Notes: generated by a model from the sequence alone, not told the origin. 64,000 bases of DNA from Streptomyces sp. S.PNR 29 (GCF_030386795.1 NZ_JANUQM010000017.1:62001-126000), one strand, 5' to 3'; counted from the stretch's first letter, positions 32,152-40,129 are shown. Numbers and translations: made by a program.

Positions 32152-33531
32152 CTAGACGTCGCCCTCGGGCCGGATGTTCAGGTTGCCGCGCAGGACATTG
32201 CCCGGATCGTACTTCTTCTTCACGGCCATGAGCCGTGCGTGGCGGCCTCGGCCGTAGATGGCGGACGCCTTCCTGTCGCCCTCCTCCTGGACGTAATTCA
32301 CGTATGCGCCACCCGTACCGAATTCCCGTATGCGTGCGACCGTTTCCCTGGCCCAGGCGATGTGCTCCTCGTCGAGGTCCGGGTCGGTCCAGTGCGACTC
32401 CACCGTCACTTGATAGGGGGCATCGCGGCCGGGGAACGCGGATTCCTCGTCCGGCACGTCGGAAATGGCTCCGCGCAGGAATTCGAAATCGATCGAGCAG
32501 AGCGCGGACGGTTCGTCCAGGGTTGCTTCGACGAGCCGGCGCACGGCCTCGGGGGAAAGGTCGTCGAGGTAGCAGGATTTGATGAAGTACCGGTCGCCCT
32601 TGGGTTCGCTCTCGTCTCCGAGCGCCTGGAGCTGGGGATACGACATGGTATGGCTCACGTGGGCCGCGGGCACGACCTCCTCGAAGAGCTCCGCGGTCCG
32701 CGCCGGGCCGTCCTCGGGATCTCCGGACCACACAGCGATGAGGAAGAGCACGGGCTTTCCCCGCAGGTGGGGAGGAATCCACTCCTGCTGACCCGCGCGT
32801 TTCAGCCCACCGACCGTGTGCATGGGGAGCGGCTGACGCTCGGTGTACTTCCGGTAGGCGGCCAGCGCATGCGGAACCTCGTCCAACGCGTAGACGCCCA
32901 TGCTGAACCGTACGGGCCCGACGGAACGGAGCCGTAGGGTGAAGCGGGTGACCACACCGAAGTTTCCGCCCCCGCCGCGCAGCGCCCACAGCAGTTCGGG
33001 ATGGCTTTCCTCGGTGGCCTCGACCACCGTTCCGTCCGCGAGGACGACTTCGGCGGCGAGGATGTGGTCACAGGTCAGACCCCACTGACGGGCGAGCCAG
33101 CCGTATCCGCCGCCGAGGGCCAGTCCGCCCAGGCCGGTGTGGCTGATGACGCCCGAAGGACAGGCCAGCCCATAGGGAGCCGTGGCGGTATCCAGGTCGC
33201 GCAGCAGACATCCGCCTCCCGCCTCGGCGACCTCGGCCACCGGATCGACGGTGACCGTACGCAGGGGCGACAGGTCGATCATCACCGCGCCGTCGGCGAC
33301 CGCGCTTCCCCCGACGTTGTGGCCTCCGCCGCGCACGGTCACGTCGAGGCCCCTGGCCGCCGCGTACCGCAGTGCCTCGCTCACGTCCGCCGCGGTGCGG
33401 CACCGGGCGATGTGGGCGGGGCGGCGGTCGTGCATGCCGTTCCACACCCTTCGGGCTTCGTCGTAACCCGGGTCACCGGGGCTCAGCCAGTGTGCGGGCG
33501 GCGCCGGATCCCGGGACGTGTCCTCCTGCAT
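32152..33531 (-). CDS. Berberine-bridge-type FAD-linked oxidase
   Basis: A 459-residue flavoenzyme of the PCMH/BBE family. The N-terminal FAD domain has VTVRGGGHNVGGSAVADGAV with His71, the usual covalent FAD attachment site. GLGGLALGGGYGWLARQWGL is the second FAD motif. The C-terminal BBE segment AIYGRGRHARLMAVKKKYDP...NVLRGNLNIRP ends the protein. The CPSG before the second motif might provide a second covalent link. There is no signal peptide. It is divergent from the RiPP-like cluster across 364 bp, so it could be a tailoring oxidase of that cluster, but it could also be independent. Confidence 0.92.
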   Translation of the reverse strand: MQEDTSRDPAPPAHWLSPGDPGYDEARRVWNGMHDRRPAHIARCRTAADVSEALRYAAARGLDVTVRGGGHNVGGSAVADGAVMIDLSPLRTVTVDPVAEVAEAGGGCLLRDLDTATAPYGLACPSGVISHTGLGGLALGGGYGWLARQWGLTCDHILAAEVVLADGTVVEATEESHPELLWALRGGGGNFGVVTRFTLRLRSVGPVRFSMGVYALDEVPHALAAYRKYTERQPLPMHTVGGLKRAGQQEWIPPHLRGKPVLFLIAVWSGDPEDGPARTAELFEEVVPAAHVSHTMSYPQLQALGDESEPKGDRYFIKSCYLDDLSPEAVRRLVEATLDEPSALCSIDFEFLRGAISDVPDEESAFPGRDAPYQVTVESHWTDPDLDEEHIAWARETVARIREFGTGGAYVNYVQEEGDRKASAIYGRGRHARLMAVKKKYDPGNVLRGNLNIRPEGDV

Positions 33532-33895
33532 GTGGTGATCTCTCTCCCTCACAGACGAGTGAGGGCAGCATGCCCCGTCAGCCGGGGCCGGCCACCCCAT
33601 GATCGATACATGGCGCAAATGCGACGGGCGGCCCGCACAGCCGGCTCGTCGTCCGGTTCCGGCCATCATCCCTGCCGTCGCGCGCGCCCCTCGGCGGCCA
33701 CCGCCGGCAACCCGCTCAGCGCGAAGCGCCGCAGTCCAGCGGTGGATCACCCGCGTTGCTCCGGAGGATTCCGGGACCACCGAGACGGTGGCGCATTCCC
33801 ATGGCCCGAGCGACACACGGGGTCGAACTGGTGGACCCACCGTGCTTTGCTTGCTTGCAGTTGGCATCAACCACGGAGCAGCAGCGGGGAGATGG
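33532..33895. other. Divergent intergenic region, BBE gene / RiPP-like cluster
   Basis: These 364 bp hold no supportable gene. Beyond the repeat at 33546-33565, a weak inverted repeat CCATG-N7-CATGG is at 33597-33613. Open frames crossing the region on both strands lack ribosome-binding sites and family features. Promoters for both directions must lie here, but no clear -35/-10 pair is seen. Confidence 0.5.
33546..33565. promoter_or_regulatory. Inverted repeat covering the ribosome-binding site of the BBE gene
   Basis: CCCTCAC-AGACGA-GTGAGGG, perfect 7-bp arms, lies 15 bp upstream of the BBE start. On the minus strand the 3' arm contains GAGGG of the probable Shine-Dalgarno region. It could therefore act as a DNA operator or as an RNA hairpin that masks the site. 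Confidence 0.4.
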
Positions 33896-34741
33896 ATGGC
33901 TGGTACCGGAGATGCTCTGCGTGGGCCACGTCGGCCCACAGTTGCCCGCTACCGTGATCGTGGCGTCCCCGATCTCCATCACCGGTTCATCCGTGATGCC
34001 AGGTCGCACGACTGGGAACCGGCCGAAGTGGTGCGCCGGGCCCTGCGCGACCGGCCCGAGCCCGCCCCTCCCTCCGAGCTCTCCTGGCTGCTCGCCAGCG
34101 GCAGCACGTACGCCGAACAGGTCGGCATGGACGTGGCAGCCGGGCTGCTGCACGAGTGCCGCGAAGGCGACATGAAACTGGTGCTCGCCACGGCCGTGGC
34201 CGACGAGGCGAAACACTCGGCCGTCTTCCACCACTACGCACACGCCGTCGCCGGATCCGTCAAAGAGCCCGGCGAGGCCCAGCAGGAACTCTCGCGCGAC
34301 CTGTGGTCCCTGGACGACTACATCGCCCGTTTCCTGGCTCACACCCTGGCCGAGGGTTTCGCGGCCGACGAGTTCCGGTGGTTCGTCCAGGGACTGCGCC
34401 AGGACGGCCTCGGCGAGGTGTACCGGCTGGTGCGCCGGGACGAGTCCCGCCATGTCGCACTCGGCATGGCCTACCTCACCCACGGCCCCGGCGCGGAGCA
34501 GCTGCGCCGCCTGCCGGCCGATCTGCTGCTCGCCGGCGAGCAGATCGTGTTGAAGCACAACGACGTGGACGGCCTGGCCGCGCTGGTGCACCGTCTGCTT
34601 CCCGGCACGCCGGCGGAGCAGGTCGCCGCCTGGCTCCGAGCACGCCACACCACCCGCATGCGGGTGCTCCTGAATGTCCGGGACGACCGCGCAGAACTGT
34701 CCCGGCGCCGCAAACACATTCGACAGATCATGGAGGTCTGA
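33896..34741 (+). CDS. Ferritin-like diiron protein, putative RiPP tailoring oxygenase
   Basis: A 281-residue helical protein. The start is taken as ATG at 33896 (MAGTGDALRGPRRP) because of a GGGGAG site just upstream. The frame is open further 5'. Two ExxH motifs are clear: DEAKH (Glu104, His107) and DESRH (Glu183, His186). Glu74 in STYAEQVG and Glu153 in LAEGFAADEF are spaced as the other two carboxylate ligands of a four-helix diiron centre. This pattern is shared by ribonucleotide-reductase-like oxygenases, acyl-ACP desaturases and AurF-type N-oxygenases. The precursor-like gene overlaps its stop by one base. A role in oxidising that peptide is inferred. Confidence 0.82.
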   Translation: MAGTGDALRGPRRPTVARYRDRGVPDLHHRFIRDARSHDWEPAEVVRRALRDRPEPAPPSELSWLLASGSTYAEQVGMDVAAGLLHECREGDMKLVLATAVADEAKHSAVFHHYAHAVAGSVKEPGEAQQELSRDLWSLDDYIARFLAHTLAEGFAADEFRWFVQGLRQDGLGEVYRLVRRDESRHVALGMAYLTHGPGAEQLRRLPADLLLAGEQIVLKHNDVDGLAALVHRLLPGTPAEQVAAWLRARHTTRMRVLLNVRDDRAELSRRRKHIRQIMEV

Positions 34742-34839
34742 TGGAGATCAAGAAGGTTGCGGTACGCGCCCAGACGAAGGCGGCCAACAAGTACAGCGTG
34801 GGCACCACCCGCCGTGTGAACGACAACACCAAGCGCTAG
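34741..34839 (+). CDS. Candidate RiPP precursor peptide (32 residues, highly basic)
   Basis: A short gene that begins MEIKKVAVRAQTKAANKY and ends RRVNDNTKR. The ATG overlaps the stop of the diiron gene (TGATG), and GGAGG lies 4-8 nt upstream. The peptide has nine Lys/Arg against two acidic residues, one Tyr, four Thr, one Ser and no Cys or Trp. That excludes lanthionine or sactipeptide chemistry. There is no double-glycine or typical leader protease site. It lies between two modifying enzymes and before an attenuator hairpin, the standard place of RiPP precursor genes. The C-terminal half (YSVGTTRRVNDNTKR) is the most likely core. Confidence 0.72.
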   Translation: MEIKKVAVRAQTKAANKYSVGTTRRVNDNTKR

Positions 34840-34848
34840 TCCGCACCC

Positions 34849-34879
34849 AGGCGGCCGTACCGTGACGGTACGGCCGCCT
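34849..34879 (+). terminator. Attenuator hairpin between precursor and radical SAM genes
   Basis: AGGCGGCCGTACC (34849-34861) and GGTACGGCCGCCT (34867-34879) are exact complements, a 13-bp stem with a 5-nt loop. It starts 9 bp after the precursor stop, 24 bp before the radical SAM gene. Such hairpins let RiPP operons make more precursor mRNA than enzyme mRNA. Confidence 0.8.
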
Positions 34880-34902
34880 CTTGACAGCCGGAAAGGCCAG
34901 GA

Positions 34903-36798
34903 ATGCGTATCGCGCTCGTCTCCATGCCGTGGCACGCACTTGAGATGCCGTCGCTTCAAGTGGGCCTCTTGCACTCTCTCCTCACCAGGGAACGGCCGGC
35001 CGACCAGGTCACGGAATATCACGGGTGGCTGCGCTGGGCCGAGTTCCTGCTGACGCACAGCGACGGTGAACTGACGCCCCGGGAGTACATGACCGTCGCG
35101 GACGACCAGGTGTTCGACGGCTTCGGTGACTGGGTCTTCTCGGGCTGTCTCTACGACGACGAGCAATGGGGCGTCGACCAGTTGACCGCCTACGCGGCCA
35201 GGACCGGGACGTCCGTCGACAGTGTGCTGCGCATGCGGCCGTACGCCTCCGGGTTCATCGCCGAGGCGGCGCGGGAGGTGCTCGCCTCGGACCCCGATGT
35301 CGTCGGTATGACCAGCACCTTCCTCCAGAACGTGCCGTCGCTCGCCCTCGCCCGGGAGATCAAGCGCATCCGGCCCGAGGTCCTGACCGTGCTCGGCGGG
35401 AGCAACTGCGACGGTGTGATGGGACACGCACTGCACCGCAACCACCCGTTCCTGGACTACGTCGTACGGGGCGAGGCGGAGAAGAGCTTCCCCGCGCTGC
35501 TCGCCCATGTCGAGCACGGCACCGCACCCGCCGACGTCCCCGGAGTCTGCTGGTGGGACGGCGGCACGTCGCGCGCCAATCGGGAGGCCCAGGGGACCCT
35601 TCCCATCGGGCTGCTGCCCAGCCCGAACTACGACGCCTGGCAACAGGACATCGACTCCTCGCCGGTGGCCGAGTTCGTGGAGCCCAAGCTCGTGGTGGAG
35701 GGCGCCCGGGGCTGCTGGTGGGGAGAGAAGCACCACTGCACGTTCTGCGGACTCAACGGCAGCCTCATGGAGTTCCGATCGAAGTCCGGTGAACAGCTGT
35801 GGTCCGAGATCAAGCGGCTGGTGGAGCGGCACAAGCTGCTGGACATCATCACCGTGGACAACATCATCAGCATGGACTACTTCCGTGACTTCCTGCCACG
35901 GGTGGCCGACTGCCCATGGGACCTGCGCATCCACTACGAGGTGAAGTCGAACCTCTCCAGGGAACAGATCGCCCTCCTGGCCCGCGCCCGGGTCACCCAT
36001 GTCCAGCCCGGCATAGAGAGTCTGAACAGCCGGGTGCTCGGCCTGATGGACAAGGGGGTCAGCGGCGCTCGCAACGTCCGTACGATGCGCGAGTGCGAGA
36101 ACCACGCGCTCACCTGCGTGTGGAACTACCTCTACGGCTTCCCCGGCGAACGCGACGAGGACTACACGGACATCATCGACCAGCTACCGGCGCTGCGCCA
36201 TCTCCAGCCGCCGAACGGCGCCACACGCATCGCACTGGAGCGGTTCAGCCCCCACTTCATGAACCCCGCTCTGGGCTTCACCACCCGTCGCCCCGCCGAC
36301 ATCTACCAGCACGTCTACCAGTTGCCCGCGGAGGAACTGGAAGACCTCGTCTTCCTGTTCGACGCACCGGCAGCCGGTATCCGGGGCGAGGTCGAGCAGC
36401 GGCTGGTGGAGGAGATCGACCGATGGGCGGCCGCCTACCCGTCGTCCCGGCTGTTCCTCGAACCGTCGGCGGACGGCGACGACGCCCTGGTCATCCACGA
36501 CGAACGCGAGGGCTGGCCGCGGCGCACTCACCGGCTGACGCACTGGCAGGCAGCCGCGTTCCGGGAGCTCGACCACGGCCGTACGCTCCCCGCCCTCCAG
36601 CGGCACCTGGCCGGGGCCGGGTACGAAGTCCCCTTGGACACGCTCAGGGAATGGAGCCGCGAACTCCTGGCGCAAGGGCTGGTGTTCCGGGACGGGGACA
36701 CGTTCCTCGCGCTGCCCACCCAGGCGGTGGCCGTGCGCGCCCCCGGCCAGGACATCTGGCTGCGCACCGGCAGCCCCACTCCCGAAGGGGTGGCGTAA
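34903..36798 (+). CDS. Cobalamin-binding radical SAM RiPP maturase
   Basis: A 631-residue enzyme starting at an ATG at 34903 after GGAAAGGCCAGGA. Residues 1-210 form a B12-binding-like Rossmann domain (MRIALVSMPWHALEMPSLQV, PDVVGMTSTFLQNVPSLA, LTVLGGSNCDGVMG, VVRGEAEKSFPALL). The radical SAM domain contains GARGCWWGEKHHCTFCGLNG, with Cys271, Cys279 and Cys282 spaced CX7CX2C instead of CX3CX2C. This matches the RiPP maturation radical SAM protein 1 (rSAM_ocin) type, several of which are C-methyltransferases. A 150-residue C-terminal region follows. It likely methylates the small peptide encoded just upstream. The DUF5825-like gene overlaps its stop. Confidence 0.9.
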   Translation: MRIALVSMPWHALEMPSLQVGLLHSLLTRERPADQVTEYHGWLRWAEFLLTHSDGELTPREYMTVADDQVFDGFGDWVFSGCLYDDEQWGVDQLTAYAARTGTSVDSVLRMRPYASGFIAEAAREVLASDPDVVGMTSTFLQNVPSLALAREIKRIRPEVLTVLGGSNCDGVMGHALHRNHPFLDYVVRGEAEKSFPALLAHVEHGTAPADVPGVCWWDGGTSRANREAQGTLPIGLLPSPNYDAWQQDIDSSPVAEFVEPKLVVEGARGCWWGEKHHCTFCGLNGSLMEFRSKSGEQLWSEIKRLVERHKLLDIITVDNIISMDYFRDFLPRVADCPWDLRIHYEVKSNLSREQIALLARARVTHVQPGIESLNSRVLGLMDKGVSGARNVRTMRECENHALTCVWNYLYGFPGERDEDYTDIIDQLPALRHLQPPNGATRIALERFSPHFMNPALGFTTRRPADIYQHVYQLPAEELEDLVFLFDAPAAGIRGEVEQRLVEEIDRWAAAYPSSRLFLEPSADGDDALVIHDEREGWPRRTHRLTHWQAAAFRELDHGRTLPALQRHLAGAGYEVPLDTLREWSRELLAQGLVFRDGDTFLALPTQAVAVRAPGQDIWLRTGSPTPEGVA

Positions 36799-37385
36799 TG
36801 CCCATCGCGAAGCCGTCACTGGAGGCGCCCGACCGGCCGGACCTGCCCGATGTCCTGCCGTACCGGATGAACGGCCACCACGTGGTCGTCGTCGAGCCGG
36901 TGCCGCTCGGCGCGGGCGGGAGGCCCACGGCACAGGCCGTCCAGTTCCTGCGGGAGTGCCAGAGCCACGCGCTCACGGTGACCTGGTCGGTGCCGCAGGA
37001 CGACGCCCTGTGCCGCACCCCGTCGGCCCTGGACTTCCCGCTCCACCATCTCCGCCACCTGCCGCCGCCGGACGGGCCGGTGCCGGACGACTGGCGATCC
37101 GCCTACGCCTACGGGCGCTTCTACCACCGGCAAGGACCGGGCTTCGTCCAGATCAAGGACCGCCGGGACCCGGACGCCGCGGTCCGCCTCACCGTGGACC
37201 ACCCCGACCTGGTGTCCACGTTCGGTACCTGCCTGCAGCCGACCCCCCTGGACGATCTCAGCAGTACAGAGCGGGAGGCGGTGTCCGTACTGGCTGCCGA
37301 GGGCCTCGTACTCGTCACCCGGGGCTGGGCAGTGACTCTGCCGCCACGCATCCGCCACTGGCCCGTGCCCGACACAGGAATCTGA
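36798..37385 (+). CDS. DUF5825-like protein, RiPP cluster accessory
   Basis: A 195-residue soluble protein starting at an ATG that overlaps the radical SAM stop (TAATG), so the two are made together. It has no signal peptide or transmembrane helix. Recognisable are AVQFLRECQSHALTVTWSVP, GRFYHRQGPGFVQIKDRRDP and the winged-helix-like end LSSTEREAVSVLAAEGLVLV. I associate this arrangement with DUF5825 proteins encoded next to rSAM_ocin-type maturases, whose role is unknown. A function as partner or peptide-binding subunit of the radical SAM enzyme is plausible. Confidence 0.7.
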   Translation: MPIAKPSLEAPDRPDLPDVLPYRMNGHHVVVVEPVPLGAGGRPTAQAVQFLRECQSHALTVTWSVPQDDALCRTPSALDFPLHHLRHLPPPDGPVPDDWRSAYAYGRFYHRQGPGFVQIKDRRDPDAAVRLTVDHPDLVSTFGTCLQPTPLDDLSSTEREAVSVLAAEGLVLVTRGWAVTLPPRIRHWPVPDTGI

Positions 37386-37388
37386 CCC

Positions 37389-38705
37389 ATGGGATCGTCC
37401 CCGACCACCGAACCGTCCGTGCCCCCGGAGTCCGGCCCGCCCGCACCGCCCCCGGACGGCAGGCCGGTGCCACTGCGCCGGCACCGGCCGCTGCTGCTCC
37501 TGCTCACAGAACAGCTGACGAGTTCGGTGGGGCGCCAGGTCACCGCCCTGGCACTCCCGCTGCTGGCCATCGCCCATCTGAGCGCCGGTCCGCTGGGCGC
37601 CTCCGCGCTCATGGCGATGACCTATCTGCCCGGTGTCCTGCTGAGTCCGCTGATCGGGGTCGCCGTCGACCGGGCCCGGCTGCGCCGTCTGCTGGTGAGC
37701 GTCACCTGGGCCCAGGTCCCCGTCATCGGCAGCGTGCCGCTCGCGGCCGCACTGGACGGCCTGACCTGGCCGCACCTCCTCGCCGCGGCCGCCGTCTCCG
37801 GCGCCCTGAACTCCACGCAGAGCGTGGCCCTGCAGTCCTGCCTGCCCCGCGTGGTGCCGTCGGAACGGCTCCTGCCGGCCAACTCCTCGCTCACCGGGGC
37901 CCGGACCGTCGGCCTGATCGGCGGCCCGGCGCTCGGCGGCATCCTGATCGGCATCGTCGACCCGGCACCGGCCCTGCTGGTGGAGTGCGCCGCCTACGTC
38001 ATCGGCGGGGCACTGTTCCTCGCGCTGCCGACGGCGCTGAACCGGTCGGTGAACGACGCCGACGCGAACGCGAAGTCCCGGATCGACGCCCTCAAGGAAG
38101 GACTGGCGGTGATCCGGCGCGAGACGCTGCTGCGCCGGCAGGCCCTGGCCGCGGCCGGGCTCAACCTCGGCGGCGGCGCGGGAAGCGGGCTGTTCATCCT
38201 GTACGCGGACCAGGAACTGGGCTTGCCTCCATGGCAGCTGGGCACGGTGTACGCCGCGTACGCCGTCGGCATGGGGACCGGTGTGCTCGTCGCGACCGCG
38301 GCCACCCGTGCGCTGGGCATGGCCCGGACCATCCAGGTGTGCGCCCTGGGCGCGGGGGCGGCCCTCTTCCTCATCCCCGCGGCCTCCCTCGGGCCGGCGT
38401 TCCCGGTGCTGGTGCTGTACGAGCTGCTGTTCGGGCTGCTGGCCACCGTGTGGTCGATCGCCATGACCACGGGGCGGCAGCTCATCACCCCGGCCCACCT
38501 GCTGGGCCGCGTCAACTCCTTCCTCCAGGCGGTCCTGACCGCCACCCTGCCCCTCGGCGCCTTCGCGGGAGGGTGGCTCGCCTCCCGGGTCGGCATCGTG
38601 CCGGTGCTGATCGGGGCGGCGGCCGTCGCCCTGGCGGGCGCGAGCAGTCTGTGGTTCCCGCGCGATCTGCTCGCCGACGTCGAGCGAGCGGCGCAGAAGT
38701 CCTAG
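37389..38705 (+). CDS. MFS transporter, probable peptide exporter
   Basis: A 438-residue membrane protein with about 12 hydrophobic helices, preceded by a proline-rich N-terminus of 30 residues. TSSVGRQVTALALPLLAI is the first helix, GVAVDRARLRRLLVSVTW the loop 2-3 motif, and ANSSLTGARTVGLIGGPALG belongs to the MFS_3/EntS-like exporter type. It starts 3 bp after the DUF5825-like gene, inside the same operon. The usual role in such clusters is to export the finished product and to give self-resistance. No processing peptidase is fused or adjacent. Confidence 0.88.
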   Translation: MGSSPTTEPSVPPESGPPAPPPDGRPVPLRRHRPLLLLLTEQLTSSVGRQVTALALPLLAIAHLSAGPLGASALMAMTYLPGVLLSPLIGVAVDRARLRRLLVSVTWAQVPVIGSVPLAAALDGLTWPHLLAAAAVSGALNSTQSVALQSCLPRVVPSERLLPANSSLTGARTVGLIGGPALGGILIGIVDPAPALLVECAAYVIGGALFLALPTALNRSVNDADANAKSRIDALKEGLAVIRRETLLRRQALAAAGLNLGGGAGSGLFILYADQELGLPPWQLGTVYAAYAVGMGTGVLVATAATRALGMARTIQVCALGAGAALFLIPAASLGPAFPVLVLYELLFGLLATVWSIAMTTGRQLITPAHLLGRVNSFLQAVLTATLPLGAFAGGWLASRVGIVPVLIGAAAVALAGASSLWFPRDLLADVERAAQKS

Positions 38706-38728
38706 TCACGACGAACAGGAGCACGCGA

Positions 38729-39481
38729 ATGCCCGGTACAGCGGGGACGGCGCTCATCACGGGGGCGAGCAGCGGCATCGGAGCGGCCACGGCCCGCCGG
38801 CTCGCCGCCCGCGGATACGACCTGATCCTGATCGCCCGGCGCGAGGAGCGGCTGAAGGCGCTGGCCGGGGAGTTGTCGGCCGAGCACGGCGTCGCCGGCC
38901 TCGCGGTGCCCCTCGACCTGGAGCAGACGGACGAGTTGTCGGACGCGTTGACCGACGTTCTCGCGACCGCGCCGAGCCCGCTCGCGGCCGCCGTGCTGGC
39001 CGCGGGGCACGGCCGCGGCCACGGGCCGGTGCGGGAGGCCGACGCCGGGCCGTGGGAGTCGCAGCTGCGGGTCAACCTCCTCGCCCCGATGCTCCTGGTG
39101 CGTCGGCTCCTTCCCGAACTGGACGCCACCGGCGGGGACCTGGTGGTGATCGGCTCCCTGTTCGGCACCCGGCCGTCACCCGGCTACGCGGCGTACGCGG
39201 CGACCAAATACGGGCTGGCGGGTTTCGTCCGTTCGCTGGCCGAGGAGGAACGGCCCTCCGGTGGCTGCCGGATCTGTCTGATCTCGCCCGGCGCGACCAA
39301 CACCGAGTTCGCATCGGTTCTGGCGGGGGCCCGGGATCCGCGCGTTCACGACGTCACGGACTGGCCGTATCACCCGCTGCTCGCCGAGGACGTGGCGGCA
39401 GGCGTGGAATGGGTGATGGACCGCCCCGCGCACGCACGCGTGACGGAACTCACGGTCGATCCCATCGATGCCCGGTACTGA
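38729..39481 (+). CDS. Short-chain dehydrogenase/reductase
   Basis: A 250-residue classical SDR starting at an ATG at 38729 with ACAGGAG upstream. TGASSGIGAATARRLAARG is the cofactor loop, NLLAPMLLVRRLLPEL the NxxAP-like core, Ser in VVIGSLFG and Tyr/Lys in YAAYAATKYGLAGF the active site. It uses NAD(P)H, substrate unknown. Position 23 bp after the MFS gene makes it the last gene of the RiPP-like operon, where it might reduce an oxidised side chain made by the diiron or flavin enzyme. Confidence 0.9.
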   Translation: MPGTAGTALITGASSGIGAATARRLAARGYDLILIARREERLKALAGELSAEHGVAGLAVPLDLEQTDELSDALTDVLATAPSPLAAAVLAAGHGRGHGPVREADAGPWESQLRVNLLAPMLLVRRLLPELDATGGDLVVIGSLFGTRPSPGYAAYAATKYGLAGFVRSLAEEERPSGGCRICLISPGATNTEFASVLAGARDPRVHDVTDWPYHPLLAEDVAAGVEWVMDRPAHARVTELTVDPIDARY

Positions 39482-39658
39482 ACGCCTCGCACCCGACCAG
39501 GGAAATACGCTTGCTCCTCGATCCGGTGGAACCCGCGAAGCACGGGGGTCCGGCCGACGAGCTCGCGGCTTGCGGCACCGGGACCAAGCCCACCCTGCGT
39601 GCTCCCCCGGCATGGAAACCGCTCGCCAGACAGGCCGGCGCTCTGCTTGGCTCGTCCC

Positions 39659-40078
39659 ATGAGCGATCTCCACATCCGGCACGCCACCCTCTCGGACATC
39701 GACACCGTGCTGCGGTTCTGGCGTGACGCCGCGGAAGGAACGAGCATCAGCGACGACCACGACGGAGTGGGCCGGCTCATCACGCGAGACCCCGAAGCCC
39801 TGCTCCTCGCAGAGCGCGACGGCATCCTCACCGGCACCGTCATAGCCGGCTTCGACGGATGGCGGTGCTCCGCCTACCGACTGGCCGTACACCCCGACCA
39901 CCGCCGGCAGGGCATCGCCACCGCGCTGCTGGAAGCCGCCGAACAACGCTTCGCCGCCCTGGGCGGGCGACGGGTCGACGCCATGGTCCTGGAGGCCAAC
40001 GAACGGGCCCACCACACGTGGGCCGCGGCCGGCTACCAGCGCGAGGACCACTGGCGGCGCTGGGTCAAGCCGCTGTAG
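39659..40078 (+). CDS. GNAT-family N-acetyltransferase
   Basis: A 139-residue enzyme starting at an ATG at 39659. It begins MSDLHIRHATLSDIDTVLRF. The acetyl-CoA loop is LAVHPDHRRQGIATALLEAA (motif A) and NERAHHTWAAAGYQRED is motif B. It is a compact single-domain GNAT of the type that often acetylates small amines or antibiotics. It lies 177 bp after the RiPP-like operon. It could serve as self-protection for that product, but no evidence ties them together beyond location. Confidence 0.88.
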   Translation: MSDLHIRHATLSDIDTVLRFWRDAAEGTSISDDHDGVGRLITRDPEALLLAERDGILTGTVIAGFDGWRCSAYRLAVHPDHRRQGIATALLEAAEQRFAALGGRRVDAMVLEANERAHHTWAAAGYQREDHWRRWVKPL

Positions 40079-40129
40079 GCGCGGGCAGCGCTTCGGGGTG
40101 TCCGGGAGCGATCAGGACCGGCGACGCCG

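Noticed and set aside
33599..33895. N-terminal extension of the ferritin-like protein back to an ATG at 33599
   Set aside because: The extra 99 residues are Arg/Pro/Ala-rich with no fold, and a GGGGAG site precedes the ATG at 33896.
33756..34175. A 139-codon frame overlapping the start of the diiron gene, considered as a second small peptide gene
   Set aside because: It overlaps the diiron coding frame, lacks a ribosome-binding site and contains no precursor-like features.
39482..39658. A possible extra cluster gene between SDR and GNAT
   Set aside because: The only frames are short, lack start signals and show no domain.
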